From Paragonimus skrjabini miyazakii (lineage: Eukaryota; Platyhelminthes; Trematoda; Plagiorchiida; Troglotrematidae): 64,000 bases of DNA. Positions 45,651 through 56,330 of the stretch are shown piece after piece (positions within the stretch are counted from its first letter, which is position 1; each line of letters opens with the position of its first letter). Location: NCBI GenBank assembly GCA_014338405.1, contig JTDE01001352.1:57409-121408 (forward strand), given 5' to 3'. The notes below the pieces were generated by a model, which worked only from the letters and a program-made list of their open reading frames with translations, was not told the DNA's origin and ran no database searches. Position numbers and translations under genes: made by a program.

Positions 45651-47215
45651 CTGGTGTAACAATGGTGCAACCCTCGCCATCGATTTATTAAATTTTTATG
45701 CACGTACACTCATTTCCCATTATGGATCGCCAAGATGCACATCACCGATTACTATTCCTTCTTCGAGTAATCCGTTTTAACGAATCCGTCTACATGAATG
45801 CTGTATCCCGAGTACCGTAGCTAGAAAAAGATGACCAACACAATCGGTATGAATTCACCTTGAAAAATGAACTGATTTATCTACAGGACAGAGCTATACC
45901 AGTCGATCACAGCACTATTACTTTGAGATATTCCATCATTTTGAATAAACAACGTTAGTGATTAATATTCTCCCAGTAAATAAATCAGAGATGATGTGCT
46001 CTACAGAAACTGACTCATTTCTCCAAGCTGAACAGATAGGAGCTCATGAATGGACTGAATCATCAACATTTTGCTTATAAAAATGCAGTGGGTTGCAAGC
46101 ACAGGCCGTGAGCTTTACCTGTAAAGTCCAAGTCAATTAACACCGTTAATCGCCCCTATCTATTTATGTTATTGGGAAGCAAGAGCATAAAAAGTGAACA
46201 CAAGGAATGGACAGTCCAGCAAGTAAAAGAACTCTACAAGCTTCCGCAACAGAAGCAGAGTACGTCATCTGAATCTCATCAATACTAGATCAAAAACAAA
46301 TCCATCACATCGACAAAGTGCTCGATTTTAAGATATCATAGCAATTTTAATGTTATATGCAACGTACGCAATGTGTTTTTGGTCCATGCTGTTCACAGAA
46401 TGTGTAAGCTCTACGGAAGTACGTTTGTCGGAGTTAACAACTGACTTTTCCATTCTTTGAAAACCTAATTTGTCAGACAAACATGATTTAAGCAAACTAA
46501 CCGTTTTGCAATTGACCCAAGTTCTCCATAAACGAAGCGAACTAAAGGATGCGTATTAAATGGGAACGTCTACTCTGTCCTTGAATATCTCTTAGGGAAG
46601 ATTTGGAATATCCATAGTTATTGTTAATTTGAGCCAAGTGATAACTCCGCGTTGTCTTCAATGCTAGTTTTGCGGTTACTTTATTTACGGCATGTTTACC
46701 TTGATTTTTCGAATACATACAGTCTGATGTAGAGAACGAAATATGTGAATAATAACCTGTCAGAGATATAGGAAGAGAAGCTATGATAATAATGGACCTA
46801 CAAGCTTAACGCTGTCAAGCTACACGAGTCTTTGGTGAGGTTGTCAAACATATGACATGATTGCTTTGAGGCTGAAAGTTTATTAATGGCCTTCAGCCTA
46901 ACCAAAACATAGTGGGTGGGACAGCCGCTAACGTCAACAGTGACGTGGAATAGTCTAGGGGAAAAGAAGTCTGCTGGAAAGGTTAAAAATTTATAAAAGA
47001 AGCCTAAACTGAGGAAGAACTATAAATGGTATGGATACAGGTGTGCCATTGACTGTGATACACTGTCATCTCAGATGGCACGTCTAGTCAGCGATTTGAG
47101 TGATCATCAGGACTCCATCTGGACATAAGACACCTACACACTTTGCGCAATGAAACAGTCAGTTTCCACATTTTGTGGCCACGCTTTTGATTGACCATCA
47201 AGAGGTCTAACTTAC

Positions 47216-47356
47216 CGTTTGGTGATCTCAGTATATAGTGCATGATACGGTAAACGTTCAGCTGACATGGAGTAGATGACCAATGTGATTAGTTGACTAA
47301 TTGATTGCGCATCTCCAGCGTTCCCCAATACGCGCCAGTAGACGATCAGGCCTAGC
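47216..47356 (-). CDS. Internal exon of the large minus-strand gene (46 codons)
   Basis: The acceptor is GTCACTTGACTACCAG and the donor CCAAACG|GTAAGT. One leading base, 46 codons, two trailing bases. The peptide contains GLIVYWRVLGNAGDAQSISQ, LITLVIYSMSAERLPYHAL and YTEITK. The leading base joins cleanly to the two bases from 48782-48853. Confidence 0.8.
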
Positions 47357-48781
47357 CTGGTAGTCAAGTGACACTTCATATACTAGTCTGAACGTTCATA
47401 TACACGACTCGCGAGCTCCAACAGAAGTGACATCCGGGTTTACTGGTCCTCCTTAATGTGGGCTAAACGTGGACTCTATCTCAATGTAAACTTTTCGGTC
47501 GGACCTGAGCAACGCTCAAAGCATAACAATCAAAATGCCCAACTGATCACGGTTCAGTTGATTTTGGGGTTCAACCGAATCGTCAACCTGGTTTCAAATT
47601 AACGCCCGATATCACAGTTATCAATGTTGGTAAAGGCTTGTAAATCTTGAGAAATCCGGTTCAGGGGTCAACCGGTCAAAGTTCGCGGTCAGACAGACGT
47701 GGTCAATGAAAGTTAGAGTGGAAATGAACAAGTTAAAATTAGAGCTTAATGTGTGGTTAAGACATAAGTAGAAGTGAAATGGAATGCAATATAAAAAGGG
47801 AACTTGTCGACTTAAAGCGAGGGAGATTATTTGCCTTTGCATACAAAAGATAGAACTCGTCCAGCCTTCGTGTATTTCAAAAAATGCAGTGATTTTAGAC
47901 CGTAGTATGATGCCACGCTGTAAATTACTCGACATCTTAATATCCTTTGAAAAGTTCTAAAAACAGACGGGATAAATGAAGGCACTATTTTGGTCAGAAA
48001 AACAATGCTAAAGAGAGGCTAGGAGACAACAATGCGAGTGTAATTTAGAACAATGTTAGCTGTCTATGCGAATGTTCAAGTTTCAGGAATGTGAACGCTG
48101 AATATGTTGAGGAACCAGACAACGTTGAATTATAAATAACTGGCATTCCAATGGCACAATTAAAAGTCGATCACCACCTACCTGTTAAAGTAACTCTCAA
48201 TCGACCAACCACAGCAGAACTTCCTGATGTCACTGGCCTTGGAAATGTTGGACCGATTGGATTTGAGAGATCCAAATGACTAACAAGGGTGGAAACGTGT
48301 GAACAAGTGTCTGGAGTCAATGATAAACTGGTATTAAGTGCAGAAGAACTTCTATGAATGTCAGAGTGTTCTTATCATCGAAATGATTGTTAACGTCCAA
48401 AATAGTGTTTGCTAAATTTCACTCAATTATTATTTGGACGGTTAGAACCTCCTTTCCAAGTTTAATAATTCTTCGGGCTAGTTTCTAGCAACTTTTAGTT
48501 TATGGCTTATTTTTGACAAATGTGGTTACACTGGAATTTCTGCACCTCGAAGGTATGATATGCTGAGCATCCCAAATGTCATGCTCGACTACTTAGGTTG
48601 CATAAAACACCGAGACACATGATCAGTACTTTTGAGTAGCATGTTTGCTAACATTTCGTTCACGAGACACTTCTGATCTTCTGTAATCTAAGCTGACAAA
48701 TCAGAAAGTAGGTCTGGTGCAGATTTCATTGTAAGAAAGTAGATACTCCCAAAATCCTTTAACACCGCATGCAGGGCTTAC

Positions 48782-48853
48782 CGGCTTTCGTCAGAAAAGC
48801 AAACAGGATCAATACGGTAAACAAGTAGGCAGCTGATCATCTCAACGTTTTCG
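48782..48853 (-). CDS. Internal exon of the large minus-strand gene
   Basis: The donor GAAAGCCG|GTAAGC is strong; the acceptor (CACTGATTACTAG) has scattered pyrimidines. One leading base, 23 codons (ENVEMISCLLVYRIDPVCF onward), two trailing bases. It needs a preceding exon that leaves two bases, not yet found between here and 50028. Confidence 0.65.
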
Positions 48854-49065
48854 CTAGTAATCAGTGAATTCCACAGTCATTTGAAGTTATGAAAACATAA
48901 AGTAAAGAACAACACTTGTTTTCTGTTTCTGATTGTCGAGCTAATGACAACACAATAGGTATGAAACTAATATCAAGGGTGAGTCAGAAAATATGACACT
49001 AGATACTGCGGACTGTGTTTCCATACGTTTCGAGAATCACCCACAATTGCTTTCACCTTTTGGAT

Positions 49066-49280
49066 CCCCTAAACTTTTCAGCCAGCCCATCTCAAAAAGA
49101 GACGCTATACTCTGAGTGTTTCATAACTATTACGCAGCCATGTTCCGATCTGTGAGTTCGATTGCTTACAGGTTGAGTTGTGTCCACACAAGGTGCTTGT
49201 GGGCGCTAAGGTCAAGGCCGCGCAATCGCCAGCAGTCAACGTTTGGAATCTCACCCTCAGTGAACGACCTGGAAAGCACT
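49066..49280 (-). repeat. SINE-like sequence with the hammerhead-family module
   Basis: TAAACTTTTCAGCCAGCCCA at 49070 is the antisense of the module that follows the hammerhead cores. Next to it is a tRNA-like GAGTTCGATTGC segment (compare CTTGAGTTCGATTGCTAAC near 29320). A minus-strand frame (RSFTEGEIPNVDCWRLRG onward) and a GTAAGC donor occur here, but the region is better explained as SINE-like. Confidence 0.4.
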
Positions 49281-49430
49281 GTTTTGGTTGTTATTTGCAC
49301 GCTCATTGTGTTTTACTTATCTTAATGAACAACCATAAAATACAAGTCCAACTTGCTACTCTGTTGTTTTTATGGTCCAACACGGCATTTTCGAACAGGT
49401 GAAACAATTCAATAACCCTCTTCGATATCA

Positions 49431-49643
49431 GTGGCCCTTCTTAACGAAAATCATTCGTGTTCTGAAGAGACCCTAGCCGCCATGTATGGTGCGGTGAATG
49501 TAATATTCCGAAACGTTTCGGTTGAACTAGGAACGTGTCATCGATTATCAAAACAACTTAGGAACGACAATCAGCAATCCATCATGGTTGACTGCGAATA
49601 TAAGCCAAAGCAAACAGATTATCGAAATCACCCTTCAGTGTAA
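49431..49643 (+). CDS. Coding-like segment, possible terminal exon on the plus strand
   Basis: An acceptor-like CCCTCTTCGATATCAG precedes ALLNENHSCSEETLAAMYG, AVNVIFRNVSVELGTCHRL and SKQLRNDNQQSIMVDCEY, ending in TAA at 49643. It is protein-like and moderately GC-rich, but I do not recognise it, and it lies opposite the large gene. Confidence 0.35.
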   Translation: MALLNENHSCSEETLAAMYGAVNVIFRNVSVELGTCHRLSKQLRNDNQQSIMVDCEYKPKQTDYRNHPSV

Positions 49644-50027
49644 TACAATAGATTGATGTGAACAGTCATCTTAATTCACCTTGTCCAGTTACTCACGCTA
49701 AGAATCAAGAGACACTTCGGATTGCACAATCAGATTACGTTTGTACTCATGTACGCTGCTTTTGTCTACTTTTTGATCGAAGAGACCATAAGACCGAAAC
49801 AAGTTAAACTGAACAATCATACGACGAAATGTAACATTTCTAAAATTTCTTGTACCGCAGTCAGAAATCAGAGACCGGCTGTTTCAACTGTACGCAAATT
49901 TAAAGACTCGCTACACTTTGGAGATGCACAATGATAGAATCCAATTTGTGTAGAAAAAAATATAACCGGATCGGGACACGCGGTCTATGAGAACATGGTA
50001 GGAAACTCTCTACATCACTGGTTTTAC

Positions 50028-50105
50028 ACATGAGGAGTTTAGATGTACTAGTATTCGTGATGAATTACACAAGATAACTAAGGCAGCCAAATGGAGAGAA
50101 TGGCT
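50028..50105 (-). CDS. Internal exon of the large minus-strand gene
   Basis: The acceptor CCTATCATTTGCAAG follows a 28-nt intron; the donor is TCATGT|GTAAAA. It is a phase 0-0 exon of 26 codons, SHSLHLAALVILCNSSRIL onward. Last member of the five-exon cluster. Confidence 0.7.
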
Positions 50106-50133
50106 CTTGCAAATGATAGGAAAATTGTTATAC

Positions 50134-50203
50134 AAACTGATTATTCAGAAAGCTCGAACGGAACGATTTAAAGAAGCTGTTGAAGTCCGTGACACCACGC
50201 TTT
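50134..50203 (-). CDS. Internal exon of the large minus-strand gene
   Basis: The acceptor is ATTCAGTTGCCTAG after a 38-nt intron; the donor is CAGTTT|GTATAA. It has one leading base and 23 codons (KRGVTDFNSFFKSFRSSFL onward), exits in phase 0, and is basic and aromatic-rich. Confidence 0.75.
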
Positions 50204-50241
50204 CTAGGCAACTGAATAAACATTTTTAAAGTTAAACTCAC

Positions 50242-50354
50242 GCATTCTTCCAACGGTTCCACGAATCTGGCGGGTCATAAACATGTTTAAGGAGGAGAAC
50301 AAGTTTCTCCAACAAATCGGGAAGTTGTTGGTTCTCCCATACAGACTCCACAAC
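50242..50354 (-). CDS. Internal exon of the large minus-strand gene
   Basis: The acceptor is ACTAGTGATTACAG after a 45-nt intron; the donor is GAATGC|GTGAGT. It has 37 codons (VVESVWENQQLPDLLEKLVL, LLKHVYDPPDSWNRWKN) plus two bases. The leucine heptad-like helix and the phase fit make it secure. Confidence 0.85.
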
Positions 50355-50399
50355 CTGTAATCACTAGTTTTAGCGCATCAAAAGGTACAAGTGACTTAC

Positions 50400-50472
50400 T
50401 TTTTCAAATAACACTTCCAACAACTCGACGAATAGTCCGGTCTGGAGAACTTCTAGTTGTTTCAATTCGATT
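50400..50472 (-). CDS. Internal exon of the large minus-strand gene
   Basis: The acceptor is GTTTTACAACCGACAG after a 50-nt intron; the donor is GAAAAA|GTAAGT. It has one leading base and 24 codons (ELKQLEVLQTGLFVELLEV onward) and exits in phase 0. It is a strongly helical, leucine-rich peptide. Confidence 0.85.
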
Positions 50473-50522
50473 CTGTCGGTTGTAAAACCCAGTTTAGAGA
50501 CAGACTGCTCCTTATGACATAC

Positions 50523-50675
50523 CTACAAACTAGTCCTAATAGTTCCACCAAGTCAATAACGCGATCCCATCGTCCAAACTCCAGCCCGTTTCGTAAACAC
50601 TCTTCTAGAGTTTCCAAAAGTACGGTTATGCAATTTGATGGTAGTGTCAACGTTGAGGAGGTGGATTCCGTGTTA
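50523..50675 (-). CDS. Internal exon of the large minus-strand gene (50 codons)
   Basis: The acceptor TATCATTTTTTTGCAG is very strong; the donor is TTTGTAG|GTATGT. It has one leading base and two trailing bases. It begins Ser/Thr-rich (NTESTSSTLTLPSN), then becomes helical (CITVLLETLEECLRNGLEF, GRWDRVIDLVELLGLV). It joins 57857-57946 in phase, both ends being Ser/Thr/Asn-rich. Confidence 0.85.
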
Positions 50676-51000
50676 CTGCAAAAAAATGATAGAAATCCGC
50701 AGTATCAGTAATTGGTGCGAAATGCAGCATTAAATTATCACAGTTGAAGATGAAATATCTGAGATAGTTGTGGCGGTGCCTGTGCTTGACTGCACCCATC
50801 GGTATATTTTAATGAAACTCTACCATCCTAAGAATATTTTATTTTCGCTACAACCCAGCCTGTTACATCACTCACTGTTCCTTCGTGTGCATAGTTTTTT
50901 GCAACCTAGTAGAAAAATCACCCTTGGATTGGATAAGTTGTAGATGGGTCACAAACTATGAAGTTTGACAAATATTTGGCTAACTGATATTCGCAGCGCT

Positions 51001-51050
51001 CAGTGAACTAGAGTTTCGCTGGCTAACTAGCGTTCATCACTGGTGCACAT
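51001..51050 (-). ncRNA. Degenerate hammerhead-like motif, minus orientation
   Basis: On the minus strand: GTGCACCAGTGATGAAC, then CGCT-loop-AGCG as stem II, then GAAAC, then TTCACTGAGC as a possible stem I partner. The first core base differs (GTGATGA for CTGATGA) and no GTC is evident, so it is probably inactive. Confidence 0.4.
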
Positions 51051-51559
51051 ATTCTTTCGGCTTCACATTTATGTGAATGTTGGTCCGATAGACGTCAGGC
51101 TTAGCCTGATTGAACAACTGGTGACAATAGCTTATGAGAAACACTGAGGGTCATAATTCAAATTACTAATTCATCATAAAAAATCCTTAAACTGGTGACA
51201 GGTTATACTTTGGTTAAATACTAAGCTACTTATGCTAGACAGCTTCTTCCAACCTATTTTGGTCCATCTTAACTTTCTTGGATGTGAGAATTTAGTATTC
51301 GTCTACACATAGGGCCGGCAATTCAAAATGCACGTAGAAAACAGGAATCTAGGAGAAAGAATGTCAGTAATCTATTTCCAAGTTTGCCCTCAGTGTTGCC
51401 AATTTAGCTGTTATCAGGAAGTGCATTTTTTGCTTTTACGTCGATTATTTCCAACAGGATTTGTGAAACTGTCATGTTTTGCAAAGCAAATAGTCCATGA
51501 CCTTAACCGCCTTATCATCAGTAATACAGTGATTTGAGTTCAACTCCTTTCTGTATACC

Positions 51560-51765
51560 ACACGCTGATGTCTTGCTGGACTTAATAGTGTTTAGTCGCC
51601 ATTGGCACTGGGTTAAGTTAAAGGAACACCGAAATAGCCGGAGTTCTAGTCCCGGCTGTGACAAGGATGTGCACTACTGACGAGCTCTAACAAACGTAAA
51701 ATCAATGTATAGTGCTTCTTCTTCTTCTCAAAAAGGGCTGAGTGAAAAAGCTGAGGGAATGCGAT
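51560..51765 (+). repeat. Hammerhead-SINE-like element with tRNA-like B-box
   Basis: GAGTTCTAGTCCCGGC (51641-) resembles a tRNA-derived B-box. It is followed by the hammerhead-like core (51669-51716), then AGTGCTTCTTCTTCTTCTC and AAAAAGGGCTGAGTG. The order matches the 44.4-kb copy, supporting one SINE family. Confidence 0.55.
51669..51716 (+). ncRNA. Degenerate hammerhead ribozyme motif
   Basis: Stem I is perfect (GCACTA with TAGTGC) and CTGACGAG is acceptable at the variable core position. But stem II is broken and the GAAA segment reads TAAAA, so no activity is expected. Confidence 0.45.
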
Positions 51766-52935
51766 AGCCGCGAACAATTTCAAATGAAGTTTAATATAAC
51801 TAGGCCACAATTCCCTACCACTCACCAGTGATCCTGATTTTATCATGAATCTCTCGAATAAAAACATCAGTTGTGGCTCATAAACTGCGAACAACCTTTG
51901 CAAATTTGTCTTTTCTGAAAAAACTGGTCGCGTGGTTATGGATAAGTTTATATTCTTTAATGAGCTAGATGGATTTTGATTTGAGAATCGTAGTCAGAGA
52001 AGGGTTATCTCCATAAGCCCCTGCATATAATATTCGACGTCGTAAAACCAGTGACTATCATTTAGGCTATCCAGTACATCTTACAGATTGTTGGCAGTGT
52101 GGAAAGCTGTTTAGTGGATATCGTTTTAGAAGACAGCTGAAACACAAATTTCGAAATCGCGCTTTGAACAGTCAGCTTTGGGAAGAATGAACCTTAAGAA
52201 AAAATGATGACAATAACAAAACGAATCTAAAGTTATAAAATTATGATTTTGCAAGTGTCAATCATTCTGTGCAATATCGTGCGTTCCTTGTCCAATTCGA
52301 GTTACGGCAGAGGGACAATCAGATAATTTGAAGTGTTTGATGAGTAAAGACTGTGAAGTCAAGAGATGGGACTTCATGACCCTGATTAAGGTTCAAAGGA
52401 CAATACACATCTGTCGTTTGAATTTCTTCGAAGGTGAACTGACTGGCGATCGTGCTACAAAGTCCCGTGGCCCATCAAACATTGTCTGTGAGTTTTCATT
52501 TCTGGGGCGTTTGATTTTAACACAGTGTGATTAAAAACAATGCAGTATTCTTACAATGAACCACGTGCGCCAGTTTGCTCAGGATCAGTGAGGAATGCAC
52601 AGAAAATTATTGATTGAGCAAAATGCACTTTATAAAAACATTACAATCTTGCTGTCAAATATATGAGCACACGTAACTTGTCAGACGGTTTTTAAATAGC
52701 AAGTTTTCTCTCTAACACGGAGAGAACCAGTTTATCTCGAAAAGAAAATAGCGAACGATTTTCTCAACGCTTTTTTTGAGTGTCCAGAAGTAGGATGACT
52801 AAAATATCAGTTCACTTGTACATATCTGTCCTCTAGATAGAATCTACCAGCTTAAGGACCACTGACTAGCGATTGTAACAGTACGTTTAGGTGGGATTAC
52901 TTTATCGTACCTAATATCATATCAGTGCAACACGT

Positions 52936-53121
52936 TTGCCTCCAATTAATGGGTTCTGTGATCCCAACGCTTTCACATACAAGATAAATTCTGTTGAACG
53001 AACAAACCTCAAGCCGCGTGCCCCTTTCGAAACGAAACAGCCAAAAAAGCCAACTGAACGAGAAAACGGCATCACCGTCAACATAGACAGCAATACACCA
53101 GTGGTTCTCACTTATGCTTAA
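52936..53121 (+). other. Open frame leading into repeat D
   Basis: A 61-codon plus frame (FTYKINSVERTNLKPRAPF, KQPKKPTERENGITVNID) ends inside repeat D. The part shared with the other D copy is only its last codons. It may be the end of a mobile-element open frame. Confidence 0.3.
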
Positions 53122-53213
53122 CTGCCACACAACCATGAAGAAAGAAGCAGGCCTTGTACAGGAGGAGAACATAAAAAAGAGGGAGAGGGGAAGGGACCTA
53201 GCTACTAAAAATA
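53086..53213 (+). repeat. Dispersed repeat family D, copy 2
   Basis: Roughly three quarters identical to 38339-38458 over about 120 bases, same orientation, judged by eye. Confidence 0.65.
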
Positions 53214-53384
53214 GTTACACCTATATTCAAACGTTCAACAACAAGGTGCCTACACCATGTAGACAAACAACCAAACCAAGTAAAAGTAAGGCGTCATCAG
53301 TAAGACAGCTTTCAATAATCCACGTCATTAAATGCACACACCTCACAGATAACTCGACCAAACAATGACAACATTCACGACGTT

Positions 53385-53530
53385 GAGCCCGATTACATGC
53401 CACACTAACTAACGTCTCCGGCCACCGACTCTACGAGTCGTAAATTCCCCAGTGGCCAACTCCTTGATGAACGGCTTCATTTCACTACGCCAGATAATCA
53501 TCTGACCACCTCGCACTCTACGCCAGTCCG
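53385..53530 (-). mobile_element. Non-LTR retrotransposon C-terminal tail, minus strand
   Basis: The minus frame reads TDWRRVRGGQMIIWRSEMKP (plus coordinates about 53476-53535) followed by FIKELATG. This corresponds to the W.KVRGGQ.MTW.R.MK..LT.GLA block, also seen at 36.07 kb. No RT core is recognisable upstream, so only the tail is preserved. Confidence 0.6.
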
Positions 53531-54193
53531 TGTGGCTTAGGAAACACAAAGAAGGTTAACTAACAGCAGGCATAGAAGTCAGCGGAGCAGAGAGGAGTGT
53601 AAGGCCTTCATCCCATGACACCTCTAGTCAAAAGTGCACAACGACCTTGATTTACAGATTAGCAATATTTCGCAGGATATGGTTTTGACACTCGTCCAAT
53701 TTCCCATAATACTCTAGCCATCTGACCGCGCCTCCTAATTCAAATAAACCATGCGACAAAGTACAGCGTGTAACCTATGCTTAGGCATTTGTGAAGAGTC
53801 CTCACACCACTGAACCCAATACTGCACAATAAATATGCTTATCGCAATTTGTTTATGTGCTTCGCAAGCAGTCGGTAGAACAAAATGGACGCTTATGTTG
53901 TTTTCATAACAGAAGAATTCAATAATTACTACAGCAAGCAAAAACAGCTCGATACTCTCTTTCAGGTTAGTGAACAAATTATTTCTCCATTACATAGGGC
54001 TAATCAACACTAAATTCATCTCCTTATATGGTTGAACACTGTAATTTTAACTATTTCTGCCTCATGATTAACTTCGGAACAGCAAAAATCAACCTCGTAG
54101 CCAAAGTCCAGGTACTTTTGAATTAACAGGTTGTCCAAACTCCCATCGGGTACTACCCCTAAGACTGGTGAGTGCTTCAAACATGGAACTTAC

Positions 54194-54301
54194 GCAGCAG
54201 CTTTTGATGAGCATGTAAACGTCAATCGATAGTGTAGGTGGAGTTAAATAAATCCGAGTAGGTTGTGCACAGTAAACAGTTTTGGATTGAAAAACCTCAC
54301 A
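54194..54301 (-). CDS. Candidate exon, minus strand, unplaced
   Basis: A GCTGC|GTAAGT donor and a 36-codon phase 0-0 frame (FQSKTVYCAQPTRIYLTPP, TLSIDVYMLIKSCC) behind a weak acceptor (ATTACAATTGAAG). It does not fit the phase between 57857-57946 and 50523-50675, so it may be alternative or false. Confidence 0.3.
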
Positions 54302-55195
54302 CTTCAATTGTAATTACATCGCAAAACTAATACTCTGAGTTAATCAACAGTTTAGCAGGAGTGACAAATCACAACCACCAACTTAAGTTTTTTAATGTTG
54401 ATCGACGCTCAGTAGACCACTGGCTAAAGTTGATTTCTGAACAGGTTCATAAATCGCCATTAATCTTGGGTTAAGTTTTGGATTTAATGTAAAATCAAAA
54501 AAATCGTGACTCAGGCGGTTGCAGATCCTTAGATCCGCCGATGAATATGAAGGGACTTATCACACAAATGTAAGCAACATAGCACAGAAGAGGTCATTAC
54601 TATTACACTACTGTCCACCGTTTATCTAATTTTACTTCCATAAATGGACAACCAACCAACATGTTCCCGTCTTCTTCGATTCAGAACTCCAATTATAAAA
54701 GGATCACATTGGTCCAGGTTGCTGCGATTCTCTCATTAAATCGTCACCCTAAGCTTTCCTCACTTTATTGGTGAAAATGGATAACTGCAAATGAATACGC
54801 ATATACAACGTACCACAAGAACCTGTTCTGGCCAATATGATAACAACAGTTGAGGATGACGCGAAACAAGCGACAGTTACAAGAGAAAAGATTGTCAATA
54901 ATTGGGGGACTGATAACCAGATAAATACGGACGGCCACTGTTACACCAAAACATTGAAAAGCAATAAACTGGCAATATTGTTTAGATAATGATACATTCT
55001 AAAGATAATAGGACCATGCAAGCTTAAGTCATCTACTGACAAGCAGTTTAATACCAATAACTGAATGTTCTTATTGTGTACTGACGCTGGTCAAGTCAAT
55101 CGATGGGCAACAAACGCTTTTTCAATAGTCAGAATATTGCCGAAGATCTGTATGCAGCAACCACAAAAAACCTGACAGATCAACTGGGCAGTTAC

Positions 55196-55346
55196 CATTT
55201 CCAATAACAACGTTCAGTGCTAGGCCCACAGTTGGTTTTTTAGAGCCATAGACAATAAGCAAACTGTGCAAACCATCTTCCACACCTAGCGCCTTTGCCA
55301 ATGTTGCGGTCCACCGCCATAAGGTGTACGGTAGATAAATGGTAAC
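55196..55346 (-). CDS. Candidate exon, minus strand, unplaced
   Basis: The acceptor TTCATTTGTCTACACCAG is good; the frame is open through LPYTLWRWTATLAKALGV, EDGLHSLLIVYGSKKPTV and LALNVVIGN to GAAATG|GTAACT. It continues open to a stop at 55122. Phase does not match the rest of the model. Confidence 0.35.
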
Positions 55347-55432
55347 CTGGTGTAGACAAATGAAGTCAATTACCAAACAGTTAGGCACTGGAGATTGGGA
55401 CAATAGCGTTGGTTGGAACTTACGCGTCTCAC

Positions 55433-55503
55433 AGAGCCAGTGACAGGAGACGAAATGTGTGATGGTAGCTAATCGAGTTCAGTAACATAGGTGTTGCTGC
55501 GAT
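55433..55503 (-). CDS. Candidate exon, minus strand, unplaced
   Basis: The acceptor is TTCACTTACTTCACAG; 23 codons (ATPMLLNSISYHHTFRLLSL) then CTCT|GTGAGA. An in-frame stop just after the donor forbids the stronger GTAAGT a few bases on. Not phase-compatible with 55196-55346. Confidence 0.25.
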
Positions 55504-55984
55504 CTGTGAAGTAAGTGAACTTAATGTCCGCGGACAATACAAGTCTTGTTGATGACGCCCTATTTTTGCTTAGAGCCCGGTCGTTTGTCTGTAAGATTCA
55601 CATACTTCGATGTTGATTGTTTGATCTTAAAAAGGTGTTTTTAAGCAATTATATTCCACTCCCTTCCTTCTTTCTGCCTGTGCTTTTTACTATGATCGTA
55701 TGATAATTAAGCATAGTCGTGAGCCAGTGATGTATTGCTGTCCATGGTGATGTTGATAAGAATAAGGAGCAAAAGTATGAAACTGTGCGAACAAGTATTC
55801 AGCGATATTTCCATTTTTTGCTTAACTAGTTTTTGTGATTGCGTGCTAACTGAACTACTTATTGAGAAATAACATGCCATTGTATCTTTCGCTAACTCTA
55901 CAATTTCTCAACCTTTGGTCTGTAGTTCCCAATCATGAAGGTTGGGTGACTTTTATGACCGAACAAGTAATTGCTAGTCAAATT

Positions 55985-56157
55985 TCCCAAACATGTGTCA
56001 AAACTATGAGCCAAATCCTGTCAACAGTTATGAGTTTACACAGCCTGAACACGATTCACATGATTGCTGGCAGCGAATTCACACAGGCTCTTCAGCCACT
56101 CCACTTCAACAAGAATCGTTAGACTCAAGTTTAGCACTCTCAAGAACTCGCTAGTGG
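55985..56157 (+). CDS. Coding-like segment on the plus strand, two frames open
   Basis: One frame reads MCQNYEPNPVNSYEFTQPEH, DSHDCWQRIHTGSSATPLQQ to a stop at about 56157; another (55862-56122) is open for 86 codons. The first is more protein-like. No firm splice sites, no recognised family. Confidence 0.2.
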
Positions 56158-56244
56158 CAACAGTTGGACAACCTGTACATTACCCATAAACATGTACCAC
56201 TTTAACCGTGCTTACTGTGATTTCAAAGAAGTCGTGTCCTTATA

Positions 56245-56330
56245 TAAAACTAACCGGAGTTTAAATTTGGTCACAGCAATATGTTGTATTGATGAGCTCT
56301 AGAAAGAGAAAACTTATAGCCGAGCGATCC
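56245..56330 (+). repeat. Hammerhead-SINE-like remnant
   Basis: AACCGGAGTTTAAATTTGGT (B-box-like region), then TTGATGAGCTCT-AGAA-AGAG-AAAAC (56289-56312). Stem II is intact; CTGATGA reads TTGATGA, and the downstream module is lost. Confidence 0.5.

Noticed and set aside
49170..49310. Minus-strand exon-like frame (RSFTEGEIPNVDCWRLRG...) with a GTAAGC donor
   Set aside because: The segment overlaps a SINE-like repeat with a tRNA-type B-box and a hammerhead-family module, and its phase does not fit the model.
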